Assembly (NCBI GenBank): GCA_905221605.1
Contig: CAJNDS010000447.1
Span: forward strand, 647,157 to 711,156
DNA: 64,000 nucleotides
DNA from: Symbiodinium natans
Taxonomy: Eukaryota > Sar > Dinophyceae > Suessiales > Symbiodiniaceae
Direction of reading: 5' to 3'
Shown: positions 51,401 to 61,399 of the stretch, piece after piece
Position numbering within the stretch: position 1 is the stretch's first letter
Layout: every line of letters begins with the position of its first letter
The notes under the pieces: model-generated
What the model was told of the DNA's origin: nothing
The model's database searches: none
What the model saw: the letters and a program-made list of their open reading frames with translations, nothing else
Program-made: the position numbers and the translations under genes

Positions 51401-53151
51401 CCCAAAGCACGCGGAGCGCACCGCGTGCACCGCGTCACCAGCCGCTGCAGGGCCCAGAGAGGCGAGAGGGGCGAGAGCAAGCCGGGCGTAGGCTTTCCGG
51501 CACCTCGCCCAAGTCTCCTCTAACGTCGCGTTGGGATCCGGAGTCCCGAGGATGCGGAGATTTCGGCTCAGCAGCCCCACGGGGGCATTGAGACGAAGGC
51601 CACGACCGCTGAAGGCTCCTTCATGTCGAGCCCGGAGCTTCTGCAGCAAAACGACCTCAACGACCTCATTCCTTTCCTTTCCCTCCACTGCCCGGACCGT
51701 GGCCACTTCGGAGTCTTCCAGCTCAGGGGACGTAGCACCGACAACGATGCGGTCACCCGGCATCCAGTTCCTATAGGTTTGGTTGCACTTTAAGCCTTTA
51801 AGCGCCCTCCTCAGCTCTCTCCTACTTTCTCTCTTCCCTTCCTCTGACACGGTGCTACTTCAGGAACCGGAGGCGCCAGTCCAACTTTCAAGACCTCTGG
51901 TCAAGACCTCTCAAGCCAAGGTTCACGGCGCTGGACATCGTCAGCCGGCTTTCGCCCGGCAAGGCTGTCGCTGCGAGGTATCCCCACGCCACCCGAGGGG
52001 CCCCGTGCAGCTCCAAGCGACCAGTGTTCGTCACCAAGAAGGCTTTTGGGAACGCTATGCCCCGACCCCCATCTCCATCATCTCCCATGTCCGGAAGGCC
52101 CGCTTCGCGCCAGCTGAAACGGACTGCGTCCGCCTCCTCACTTCAGAGATCCCCCCAACTTTTGTGGAGCTACGGGCGTGGGAACCTCCAGGCAATGCTG
52201 TTTAGTATCTTGTATAATGCGAAAGCATGTGAAGGCTCTATATATTTGCCCATATGCACAAATTCTACAATGATTGGAGCACATTTTCCCATATAGCATG
52301 CTAGTATATGGCACACTAGAGGTCGATTCGCAAACTCCTCCTGCCAGGAGCCGCGAAGGCGTAGCTCGAAGTCACCGTCGTAGGGCAGGGAGCTGCAACC
52401 CACCCAAAGCTCCCCATCCAGGCGAAAGGCCCCGGTCTCCAACTCGGCGTGACGCTGCGCAACACTTTCGCACGTGTGAGCTGCATACCTATACATATAA
52501 AGATACATACACGTATACATACATATCTGCATACACATACCAATCTCTCCTTGAAAACATGGTCTACATATCTGCGTACAGGCAAAAAGTCCTTCCGAGT
52601 GCACTTCTACACCTGTCTTACACAAAGTCCGCAAAACAGGCGGGGGCCTCGACTCGAGCCTTGCGGTGCACCAGGAGCCGCACGCCCGCTTGGACGGTCA
52701 CGGACCGACTCCGCAAGCTCAAGGCGCCTTCAGTGCCCAAGAGGCCTTAGAGCCGTGATTTAAACTTGCAGTAAGAAATCAGTCGAGCTTCTCAGTTCGG
52801 GAACTACCCCCCTGGGCGCTGTCAGATTCCCACCCGATCTCCTTCACCCTGATATCTGCAGTTCTCGAGTCACGGCCAGCGGATCTGTTCCGGTTTGCTC
52901 TCACGTGGATACCATGATCACCTCCTATATCGCATTACTTCTCCGGAGTCGTAGGTTCTCATGTGCTGCGTAAAAAAGTTGTATGGCGGAAGGGCCAAGG
53001 AACAGTCGGTGGAGATCACCAGATCTGCGGACCCATTCTGCAGCGCGCAGGGTTGCAAAACCTCTTCATAAGGGCAGCGTGCCGACGTCCCAACAGGGCA
53101 AAGGATCAGGCATAGCAAGGAACTTCCTACTCCGAGCATAGCTTCAAGCAC
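48403..53151 (-). CDS. G8-domain / parallel beta-helix membrane protein (CEMIP/TMEM2/PKHD1L1-like)
   Basis: Six minus-strand exons. E1 (53,151-~52,940): Met, signal peptide (LGVGSSLLCLILCPVGTSA), Cys-rich start. E2 (~52,755-52,655): SVTVQAGVRLLVHRKARVE. E3 (~52,480-52,325): GAFRLDGELWVGCSSLPYDG then DFELRLRG. E4 (~52,140-51,917): FPKAFLVTNTGRLELHG. E5 (51,795-50,647): WMPGDRIVVGATSP, YPVHWHLAGRAYGHYIRNSS, CLTIHGTEGVLVQSNVCF, GHAFYLEDGIETGNSFNGNL, GFWITNPNNSFTENHV. E6 (49,838-48,403): AVWASGGYIHFTGAIFFDCH, an EPVEPVEPVEP linker, membrane helix (GIIWLVVMACLLSLLGVCW), short Arg/Cys-rich tail. E2-E4 form a G8 domain; E5-E6 form the PbH1 beta-helix typical of CEMIP/TMEM2. Introns 51,916-51,796 and 50,646-49,839 have GC donors. 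Total about 1,000 residues; type I surface or secretory-pathway protein. Ligand unknown. Confidence 0.85.
49875..49974 (-). repeat. ~100-bp interspersed element inside G8-gene intron
   Basis: It matches 793-889 in reverse complement across almost its whole length, including the terminal TTTCG.AAACCCC block, and more distantly matches 59,165-59,235. It lies within the 808-nt intron of the G8 gene, close to the acceptor. Confidence 0.65.
50646..50646 (-). other. GC splice donor of the 808-nt intron
   Basis: Exon 5 ends CTTG followed by GCTCC; the acceptor is CCTGCAG before GTCCTTTGG at 49,838. Removing 50,646-49,839 keeps frame (GIWGLG to PLEGSSSW). Two GC donors with the same CTTG|GCT context occur in this gene. 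Confidence 0.55.
51796..51916 (-). other. 121-nt intron with GC donor
   Basis: The exon-intron junction is CTTG then GCTTGAG; the acceptor is TTAAAG then GCTTAAAG. GGCTT is present at both junctions, so the cut point is ambiguous by a few bases. Removing this segment joins VNL to LKCNQTYRNWMPGDR in frame. Confidence 0.6.
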
Positions 53152-53155
53152 CGCG

Positions 53156-53350
53156 GCTGCGCAGGCACAGACTCAGAGACTAACATTACACCACCGAAGA
53201 CCCCAAACAGGCAAAGGCACGTCAAAGCAACAGTGGAGACAAAGGCAGACGAAGGGAGACAAAGGGAGACGAGGAGCACAGCAACCCGGCAAAGCCACCC
53301 ACAGAGGGGGAGAAAGGGAGACACAGGGAGACAAGGAGGTCAGGAACCCG
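53156..53350. repeat. GGGAGACAAAGGGAGAC repeats upstream of the G8 gene
   Basis: GGAGACAAAGGGAGAC and related GGCAGACGAAGGG units recur between 53,229 and 53,339, directly upstream of the first codon. They may form part of the promoter or 5' region, but no motif is recognised. Confidence 0.55.
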
Positions 53351-53682
53351 GAAACAGTCCTCAGAACGTCTGCAATCCTTAAATGAATTTTAGAACCCCA
53401 ACAGTAGACTGTTTGGGGAAAAAAGCGAGGGCCCAAGCGTCCGCAGATCTCTGGCTTCCGAGCCCCTCGCTGCGGCATACTTTTCTTGCATCTTCTGGTC
53501 CCAGCACATGTTCAAGCCTCCCGACGCAGCAACACAGGGCCACAGACCGCACACATGCAAAGCGCTGAACCGTGCGCACTGCGCGCACTGTGCACCTTGA
53601 GGGTTCTCCATTTTCAGGTGTGCCATGTCCTTGCGCCAGGGGGCTGGGAGCCCCTTCGAGAAAGGGGCACCACGGCACCAGG

Positions 53683-54601
53683 TTATGAGTTCTTGTGAGG
53701 TTTCGCTTCTATAGCACTTTTGGTGTACGCCGTCCGGTGGCGCCACGTGGGCGTCTGCGAATATAAGTCGAGACAGGCTCGCAGAGCTCGCAGTTCAATG
53801 TCCTGGTAGACATCTGGCACATCGTACCTCAAGGCACTTGTCTGATTCCTGATGACGATGTCGGGATCTACTGTACAGGGTCTAGAGTCCAAGCACCGCG
53901 CCACTCCTGCAGCAAGCCGATCCCTTCCTGGGTGTTCCGCACCTTTCGAGACCCAAAGTCGGCTTTATGAATTGGACCAGAGTAGCGGGAGCTGTTTTGC
54001 AAGTTCACACGGGCGCAGGCAATGAAGAAGCCACCATTGATGAAGGCGGTGTTGCCCTTTTCAACAGTTTCAACGTGGTACTCCTGCGGCGGCGCTGCAC
54101 ATGTGTTGACTCCCTCTGGGACCGCACCTTCTTGTGCCCTCAAGGCACAGAAAGTCTGGCTCTGCAACGACTCTGCGGAAATCTGCTGAGAGCCGGCCTG
54201 CGAAAACATGATCAGCCTTGGTTCGGCAAGAATTGCAGAAGCTGTAACTGTAGCAAAGAGCAGTACATCCGAAAGAGACAAGCGGGCAGACGAACCTTGG
54301 TCTGCAGGCCTAATTACGTTCAGGTGTGGGCTTGGTTTTGGCCTCTTAAGGCCGGATAAAATGTCCACACGCCTGCACTCGCAGGGTATGCAGGCGTTGG
54401 GCACGGTGAGGAATCGTCAGCTTCTGTGCAGCTGCGCTTCTTCTGCTGTTGTGTTGCCAGTGCGCACTGTGCAGTTTCCAAAACCCTCATCGTGCAAAAA
54501 CCATTCCAGAGCAGCTCTGCTTGATAGGGTGAAGGCGCCTGAACTCGTCTCAGGGTTGATCATGATTATTGCACCGGCTTCGGCTTTGCTAGCGGTCACT
54601 C
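53683..54601 (-). CDS. exons of a sequon-bearing, probably extracellular protein
   Basis: 54,601-~54,420, after GCAGAACAG: TASKAEAGAIIMINPETSSG, AFTLSSRAALEWFLHDEG, NCTVRTGNTTAEEAQ. 54,197-~53,930, after TTTTCGCAG: AGSQQISAESLQSQTFCALR, EYHVETVEKGNTAFINGGFF, IACARVNLQNSSRYSGPIH. ~53,880-53,683: DPDIVIRNQTSALRYDVPDV then YQDIELRALRACLDLYSQTP and a Lys/His-rich end with TAA. Five N-x-S/T sequons and several Cys residues suggest a secreted or lumenal chain. No family is recognised. The 215-aa plus frame (54,208-54,855) and the 130-aa plus frame (53,967-54,359) overlap it and are weaker. Confidence 0.5.
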
Positions 54602-54779
54602 CTGTTCTGCTCTGTGGTTTGTATGGTTTGCTTACTGGCCATACATCTCTATTCTGTTTGGGCGGCTGCCGGCGCCTTTTCGGGTTCTTTCAACCCCAAA
54701 ACATCATAACTCGATCTGGCAGAGCCCTTCTCGGAAGCGATTGGGCACCACGTTCGGGAGTAGCCTTGCTTGACCTTCG

Positions 54780-55409
54780 TTATGGCGGTAGGCGAACAGC
54801 TATTAAGGTTTTGGCTGTTTGCAGGCGCAATCTGTCCTCAAACATCATGATATAGATGCAGGGCTTCGACTCTCTTGCTCGCGCACGGCTGAAAGGGCAG
54901 TGCGTGGGCTTTGGCCCCAAGCTTTGTCGCCAGCGTTTGCGCCGTCGGGTAGCGTTCGGTAGCATGTCACTTCCCCTATGCATCTCCACTGGAAACTCGA
55001 TCTTAGACGGGACTACATGAGCCGTTTGTTGACGTCCCTTCTTGTCTAGTATGGTATATCCCTGAGCAGCTATCAAGAAGGTCCTTGCAAAAGCCTTTAC
55101 CATGGCAATGACAGTCTGCGCTCTTTCTGGAGGAGGAACTGCACAGCTTGGGCGGCAGCTTGTTCTCCGCAAGGCCATAGTCATTGATGATCGCAGCTAG
55201 AGGCTCTGAGGTGCGAATGAAGGCATCCTGCCGAGACTTCGGCGAGACTGAACATAACCCTCTGCTCACGGTGCTTCGGTCAGTAAGGTTCAGCAAGGCT
55301 TGGCAGGACATTCTGAGATTCCAGTCCGTGTCGATCGAAACGCCATAGGCACAGCGCTCCGGCCCACGCTGGCGGAGCTCATTGATGAGGACTTTGATTT
55401 TGGCCCAAC
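54780..55409 (-). CDS. two minus-strand exons, unidentified
   Basis: 55,409-55,101: bounded by CTCTCTCCCAG and a G-then-GTAAAGG donor, 309 nt. It encodes WAKIKVLINELRQRGPERCA, YGVSIDTDWNLRMSCQAL, LNLTDRSTVSRGLCSVSP and AAIINDYGLAENKLPPKL. 55,061-54,780: GYTILDKKGRQQTAHVVPSK, IEFPVEMHRGSDMLPNAT, a basic stretch, and IMMFEDRLRLQTAKTLIAV to TAA. Their phases do not match directly, so an exon is missing or one end is wrong. They may be upstream exons of the gene at 53.7-54.6 kb. Confidence 0.5.
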
Positions 55410-55689
55410 CTGGGAGAGAGGTTTCTTGGGGTTTTCAGTGGGGGCATTCAAGCCGCGGAGTCTCTCGGAGTGCTCAGCCAGCAACCCACCTTCCTCTTTG
55501 GGAAGTGGGTGGCCTCGTCCGGATTGACCTATGGCTGAGTCTGAGAGTCTCAGACACAGATTTAGAGCCAGGAACAGACATGGGGGGGTTGCAGGAGGGG
55601 TTTCGGAGCGGTTGGACACTCAGACGAGAGTGCACGGTGAGCAGCATGAGAACACATGCTTTGCCTGAGGCCAGCAGAGGCTCTGGCCA

Positions 55690-56100
55690 CTAGCTCGACC
55701 CATGAACCAGCTGAAAAAAAAAAAAAACAAATAAAAAAAGAAAAGTCGGACGTACATTTCTGAAACGAGGGATATGGCTCGGGGTGTACACCAACCCCTG
55801 CTCCCCCCCCCACCCCCCCAAACACAAAAGCAAAATGAAACATTAGTCTCAAGCCCCATCTTTTTGCTCTTCCCTGCAAACCCGAGCATCCGACGTAGTC
55901 AATTTCATAGCCATAGTCATGCGCCTTTGCGTAGGACGCCCCCTTCAAGTACCCAACTCTTGACAGTGCAGAGCTGCTAAGCTACCCACGTATGCTTTGT
56001 TGACTCCGAAAGCAAGCGTCCAATACCTCATGCGACCAAGCACCCGCGTGCAGCAGAAAACTATCCCAGAGGCTGGAAGAGATTGAAGGCTTACCTGGCG
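55690..56100. other. poly-A and poly-C tracts, one possible exon
   Basis: A/T run at 55,711-55,745 and C run near 55,803-55,820. On the minus strand at about 55,945-55,880, YAKAHDYGYEIDYVGCSGL is coding-like before a TTTGCAGG junction. Weak. Confidence 0.3.
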
Positions 56101-56220
56101 TTCAGCACGGAGGTGATGTTCCGCAGCGAGGACCTTAACACGAGGCACCAAATTCTTCTTCTTCTTCTACTTCTACTTCTACGGGGCTTGAGGAACCCAG
56201 AGGGGCCCCCGCGCGCACCA

Positions 56221-56221
<1 letters not shown>

Positions 56222-56276
<55 letters not shown>

Positions 56277-56300
56277 GCATACATACATGCATACATACAT
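56222..56300. repeat. CT microsatellite with CATA tail
   Basis: About 50 bp of (CT)n then (CATA)n. Confidence 0.95.
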
Positions 56301-57340
56301 GGAAATATGAGGGCATGTAACGCTGTTTGGGCTGTACGGTTTTGGGGGATTGCTGAATGTAACAATGTACAAGAAGCCACCTGCGGCGGGTATCCACCAT
56401 GAAGATGCAGATGGTGGTGTTCCTGCAAGTTCCCCCCCTCCACCTCCCCCACAGCCTCTAGAAAGGACTTCCAAAGGCCTCCCCTGCACAAGGCAACAGA
56501 GCCAGTCCTGTAGTTCTGCGAGAACACCCTCTCACATCGACAAAGCAAGTAGTTCGGCCTCAGGTCAAATTCCAAATCGGACATGGCCAAGAAGTGAAGG
56601 CGAGTCAAGGGCAGGACGTGCCACCCTCCGGACACCAAAGAAGATGGCAAGACTTCTTCTTTGAGAGCCCCGTCTTTTCGTCCTGGCGTGCAATTCTGGG
56701 GCAGGATATATGGGGGTTGCTCGTTCGGGCTGGAGGTGATTTTTCCACCTCAAAGAGTTTCTGGTACATTACGTTTTCGACTCTTCACAGGGAGCGATTG
56801 CACCCACGAAGGTCCACGAGCAATATCCAGGCTACCACGATGTAGGGCATTTAGCTTAAAAACCTGGCCTGCAGAGGATAATGTCGCTCACTCATTCGCA
56901 GATATGAGACGAGCAAATTGTTGATATACATGTATACATGCGAATCTTAAGTTTGTGTTGCATGTGTGTGTGTGTATGTGTATGTAGCTTTGAACTCCGA
57001 CTGCAAGGCTCTCCAGGTGAGGCCCTGGCAAGAACCAAGGCAGAGTGAGCCAGAGGGCCGAAGACATTCCTCCGCCCAAGGCAAGTTTGCTCTTGTGAGA
57101 TCTTTGGCGAAGGACATGGAAAAATGCAAATGAAGCACCTGGGATGAGGAACAAAGCCTCTGGCCAAGAAGACAGAAGCACATTTGCAAAGGTGAAGTTG
57201 TTCTTCTCCCTATAGTGCCTGTGGTCAGTGCATGGACAGAAGTCTTCACAGGTGAAGCAGCAAAGCTTTAAACGCTGCGAATGGCACTACGAACCCCATG
57301 CAGCAGGCCTTAGGGCATGCTGTGCCACGTCTAGCAATCC
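56300..57340. other. no confident gene
   Basis: Several frames of 60-100 aa exist on both strands (for example 56,888-57,249 minus), but none has both splice support and a convincing composition. A (TG)n tract lies at 56,963-56,985. Confidence 0.45.
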
Positions 57341-57379
57341 TTTTTGCAGCCTCAGGAGGAACCAGGAACTTGCAGCCGC

Positions 57380-57864
57380 GACCCCTTTAAGTTGCCTTTA
57401 AGAGCCTGGGGCTGGTGCGATTCGTTCTCCTCTGCGAATGAACGAAGCGAAGGTTGGAACATGTTGGATATGCTGGAACAAGACGAAGACACCTCGTTCT
57501 CTGTGTGGTTCGGAAGGAGCGGGTGTCCTCGACCGCCGATAGCAAGCCGGCAATGTAGGAGAATGCAAGCGGGCAGCGCTTCATCATGGCCTGACATGTC
57601 AAGGGACGTGTCCAAACCAGAGTCAGAGTAGTCGATAAGCAGCTTTGCAGACCGCACTGGCCTCATCCGCGTTCGAGATGACCGACAGCATCCTTTGCCT
57701 TGCACAGGTGTCTGTTTTGCTTTTGTGTTTGATTTTGGTCTTTTGCCAACATCGACTGTAAACACCTGAGGAGGAAGCCAGATTTCTGCGGGAGCATCTG
57801 CGAACTCCTGCGAGGCCACAACGAGTGACCACGTGATTAAGCAAGCCGTCTCCGCTCTTTTGGC
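57380..57864 (-). CDS. minus-strand exons, unidentified
   Basis: 57,864-57,766 is a clean 99-nt exon, CATGCAG to a CAG-then-GTGTTT donor, phase 0 to 0: AKRAETACLITWSLVVASQE, FADAPAEIWLPPQ. Further on (about 57,700-57,380) a frame reads AKLLIDYSDSGLDTSLDMSG, HDEALPACILLHC and PSLRSFAEENESHQPQAL. The same frame runs through both parts, so the 176-codon stretch 57,352-57,882 may also be uninterrupted. Family unknown. Confidence 0.5.
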
Positions 57865-57924
57865 CTGCATGTCTGACGACATCGACCCGACTCCAGGAAC
57901 ATCCTCGCAGTCTGTCCATACCTG

Positions 57925-58131
57925 TCAGCGCGGAGTCGCGCTGATAGTGTGAGTGGCAGCAATGCGAAACTCGTTGAGTGCAGGAAAGCTACCACAAAGT
58001 GTAGAAAAGTTTGAAGGAAACAAGCTCTTAAGAACAATGGTGCCAACTTCCTCCTGAGCTTGCTGCGAGGTCTGCTTGGGTCCTTCAGACTCCAGACGCG
58101 AAGTTTGCCATTCGCTGTTTCTTTCAGCCAT
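57925..58131 (-). CDS. first exon of an unidentified protein
   Basis: An ATG-started frame: MAERNSEWQTSRLESEGPKQ, TSQQAQEEVGTIVLKSLF, PSNFSTLCGSFPALNEFR, IAATHTISATPR. Polar N-terminus, then a folded-looking segment. It lies just upstream of the 57,864 exon and may be spliced to it; a GTATGG donor candidate follows the stop, so the real exon end is uncertain. A competing 183-aa frame overlaps. Confidence 0.45.
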   Translation of the reverse strand: MAERNSEWQTSRLESEGPKQTSQQAQEEVGTIVLKSLFPSNFSTLCGSFPALNEFRIAATHTISATPR

Positions 58132-58324
58132 GGCGTGCCAAAGTCAGCGCCAGGAAATCCGAGGCCGCGGCTGCTTGAGACTCTGTGAGAGAAGTGCCCA
58201 GGCCCTTGGCGGCTTGTGTCTAGCCCAGGGGTTACCCAAATTCGAGCACAGCACCCGGGTGCAGGACGAAAAAACGATGGGGGCCCAGCCAGTATCGACC
58301 TGAGACAAAGCCCAGCCATGGTTG

Positions 58325-58370
58325 GAGACACTTTTTCCCAGCCATGGTTGGAGACACTTTTTCTCTCTCG
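58325..58370. repeat. 28-bp tandem duplication
   Basis: CCCAGCCATGGTTGGAGACA followed by CTTTTT occurs twice in tandem, with a partial copy just before (CCCAGCCATGG). It causes repeated residues (VSPTMAG-like) in the overlapping minus frame. Confidence 0.85.
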
Positions 58371-58399
58371 GGGTTGAAGTGTTTCCAAGGAAGAGTACC

Positions 58400-59160
58400 A
58401 AGTGAAGCTGAACAGTCTGCGTGCCTGTACAGCCGTCCACGCGCCGGTTTCTGTGGCTGTTGCGTGTCTTGTTCCATTTGGTCTTGATCAAACTCGTCGT
58501 AAGATGAGCGGGGGAGAAAAAAACAACTGTGGCACCAAGATGTAAGTTACACGACCCCCGTCTGCTGGTGTGGTTGCACTCGCACTGCAAACGCCTGCTG
58601 TGATTTACAACGGGCACGTCTGTCCTCAGCCATCGAATCGAGGCCTCTTGGACTCTACACGTACTGTAGTAGCAAGCATTAGCCCTACGCTCTCTTGCCG
58701 GCGTGCTACGCTGCTACCGTTTTTGTTCATCGGCACTACCGGATCTGAATTGACATACTCATGCTCCACACGACCATAAGTCGCACCTAAGAACAAAAAG
58801 CTGGGCCCGCTGGACGCTCCCCCTAAGTCACACCCTCAAGACTCCTTTGATTGAGTGCGGCGGTCCCTGAATCACATCACCGAAGTTCCTTGGTGGAGTC
58901 CGATGGCTTCATCAGGGAGCTAAAGCCCCCGGCCAACAAAGAGAACGGAAAGCGATACACCATGTAGTACCAATCCTCAGGGGGGGGGGGGGCCATTCAT
59001 TCACGCACTGTACAATCATGCCAGAGTTTGCCAATCGCCACGCATCTGCACCATGTGGCTCTGTACGCATCCCTGCTTAGCTGGGGGCACTAATCAGGAA
59101 GTCCGTGTCAAGAATCATCTGCTGGCCTCGGCTTCACACACGACGTGCTACTATTACGAA
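58400..59160. other. no confident gene
   Basis: Mixed unique sequence with a poly-G run (58,979-58,992). Short frames only. Confidence 0.5.
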
Positions 59161-59164
59161 CATC

Positions 59165-59235
59165 AGGGACCCTAATAAATACCCCCAACTTGTACTAAGG
59201 ACCTCAATAAGGTACCCCTAATTTCGGAAACCCTC
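59165..59235 (-). repeat. ~100-bp interspersed element, diverged copy
   Basis: It shares TAATA.A.ACCCCCAA, GGACC(C/T)CAATAAGGTACCCC and AATTTCGGAAACCC with 49,875-49,974. Same orientation as the intronic copy. Confidence 0.6.
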
Positions 59236-59272
59236 ATGTGACACCTCTGGGCACACGTGGTGCACCCCATTT

Positions 59273-59680
59273 TCATATGCCACTGGGGGCCGCTCGGTAG
59301 GTCCTGTTCATGGTCAAGAGGTACACAGAGCGCACCGCGAGAATGCCCAGGATGCAATCCTGGAGCTCGGTACACTTCTGAGGGGCCGCTTTCAACAGGG
59401 CCAAGGGCTCCCGGCTTCTGATCTCAAATATGAGATTCATATGATTCATATGAAGAACATCTGACACAATGATGACACACCTCTGACCAAGACTTGGGCT
59501 CGGGAGACCATCACCTCGTGGAAGCCAATAATGTTGGTCAAGTCCTGGACTTGCTCCGACTCTGATAGCCCGATCAGAGGGAGAGAACGTTGTGCTTCTT
59601 CGCTAAGCTGGCAGCATGCTGTATAGGCCGAATCTGCTCCTCTGCACCCCCGACCGGCTTCACTTGGAAAGACATGATGG
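59273..59680 (-). CDS. minus-strand exons, unidentified
   Basis: About 59,675-59,450: CCQLSEEAQRSLPLIGLSES, EQVQDLTNIIGFHEVMVS, RAQVLVRGVSSLCQMFFI. About 59,425-59,273: SREPLALLKAAPQKCTELQD, CILGILAVRSVYLLTMNR and TYRAAPSGI before TGA. Helix-rich and strongly coding-like. They may form one gene with the exon at 60.2-60.5 kb. Confidence 0.48.
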
Positions 59681-60224
59681 CTGCCAAAGTGCTCAATTCA
59701 GAACAGGCTCCCAGAAGATCTGGGTCATGTTCCCATAGCCCCTCCTCACCAGCCCAAAGAGAAGAGAGCTGGTCTCAGGTCTCTAGCTCACTCGAGCTCA
59801 ACATCGCTGGGAGGCCGGCAGGTGGGACTCCAGCCACATGGAAAGCCCCCTCTTGAGATCCGGCCTTGTGCTGTACACTGCCCACGAAGTGCTGAGTGGA
59901 ACCCCAGAAGTCTCCAGACAAGTTCAAATTCGTGCAACAAGCCAGGAAGAAGCACAAGCAGGATGCCATCCGTCAGAGAGGCCGCCGGCTGTCTTCAAGC
60001 TTAATGTAAGCAAGGCACTGCACCTACGCCTATGCCTGCGTGTAATGAACTGCTTGAAAAAACCCGGCGAAAAGGCCCTTTTTAGTTCCGACCCCTTCTC
60101 ACAGAATGCCGAGGAGCCAATGGAAAAGCTGGTCTGCGGAAACCGTGCACGACAGGCGCTTGATGTCCTTGTAGTCTCCTTGACAGACTTGTGTGGACAC
60201 GATCATGATGTCATATACAAGATG

Positions 60225-60539
60225 CTATGTGTGGCAAGTCCTTCCCATATCGGCAACGGCCGGCTTCCTCAGTTCCCCCATGGTACGCAAGGTCACGCAC
60301 TCAGGAAACGCAATTTGGTACAGCCCATAAGCTGCAGAAAAGATTCGGACAGGATCCCAAGGGACAAAGTTGGTCGGATCATCGTGAAAGACGTTGGTGA
60401 TTTGACCCTGTAGCCCGAGGCACAAATCTTTCAAAAACATTGGGGCAAAACAGAGCAATACTTCAATCAACATTTTGAAACACAAAGCCCTAGCAGTAGA
60501 GGTACTGAAATCAATGTGTGACGCCCTGAGCACAATCAA
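60225..60539 (-). CDS. minus-strand exon with hydrophobic start
   Basis: The frame contains MLIEVLLCFAPMFLKDLCLG, LQGQITNVFHDDPTNFVP, WDPVRIFSAAYGLYQIAF and PECVTLRTMGELRKPAV. Further coding-like sequence (IMIVSTQVCQGDYKDIKRLS) follows at about 60,225-60,120. A 191-aa plus frame (59,838-60,413) overlaps and cannot be excluded. Family unknown. Confidence 0.42.
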   Translation of the reverse strand: MIVLRASHIDFSTSTARALCFKMLIEVLLCFAPMFLKDLCLGLQGQITNVFHDDPTNFVPWDPVRIFSAAYGLYQIAFPECVTLRTMGELRKPAVADMGRTCHT

Positions 60540-60751
60540 AACCTCCTAACATGTAGGGGCATACATGCACAGAAAGCATGATGAACAAGCCACATGGCCT
60601 GTCTATCGCTTCTCCGAGATCAGGCAACCGGCGTGACCCACCCACGGGAGTCCGAGTACAAGTCATGCTGAGCGATTTGAGAGGTTGGACTGCGCACTCT
60701 TTTGCCCTACAGGAAAACACTGAATGTGGGGCGCTGGGTCTCTGGATGCCT

Positions 60752-60850
60752 CCCTAAACCCTAAACCCAAACCCTAGAAAACCCCAAACCCTACATAATT
60801 ACACACACACACACACACACCTACATAATTACACACACACACACACATGG
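60752..60850. repeat. CCCTAAA remnant and (CA)n duplication
   Basis: Two or three CCCTAAA-like units are followed by CTACATAATT(AC)n repeated twice. Confidence 0.85.
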
Positions 60851-61399
60851 GCTTCTCGAAGCACACGGCCTTGCCTTCGGCTTCGCATGGACCAGCAAGG
60901 CTTGCAGCAAGGCAGCCTCTAAGTCTGCATAGGAGTCTTCTCAAGGATGGGTTTCCCTGCTTTGGGTACAGTATGGTACAGTACCCTGCAGTGCCCTGCA
61001 GTGCTGGGTTGTATCATAGGACTTCCAAGAAGGGATCCGGATTTCAGGAACTTGACATGGATGGCTCAAATCTGGTCCACGACTGGAAGTTGCGGGATCT
61101 ACAGGCTTGCGGGCCGGTTGAATGCCACTACGCTTCTACACTCTGCATCGCATTCCCATTCAGACAACATGCCATCGAGATTCTATGCAACAAGTACGCC
61201 CGGAACCGACAAGCAAGACAACCCCACCAATCTGCTATGACAAGTGTAGATCAGATGGAGCCTGCAGCCAGTGCTGCCTCTGCAACATGCCCCCATTGGC
61301 CCATGCAGGGCCCCGGAACAAGCTGCGAGGGGTCGTGGGCTTAGGCTGATGTGTGCCACTGGTGGGTTAGGAGCCGAGTGGGCCGATGGCCTCCGCTCC

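Noticed and set aside
54208-54855. 215-aa plus-strand ORF
   Set aside because: It overlaps more convincing, splice-bounded minus-strand exons (54,601-54,420 and 54,197-53,930).
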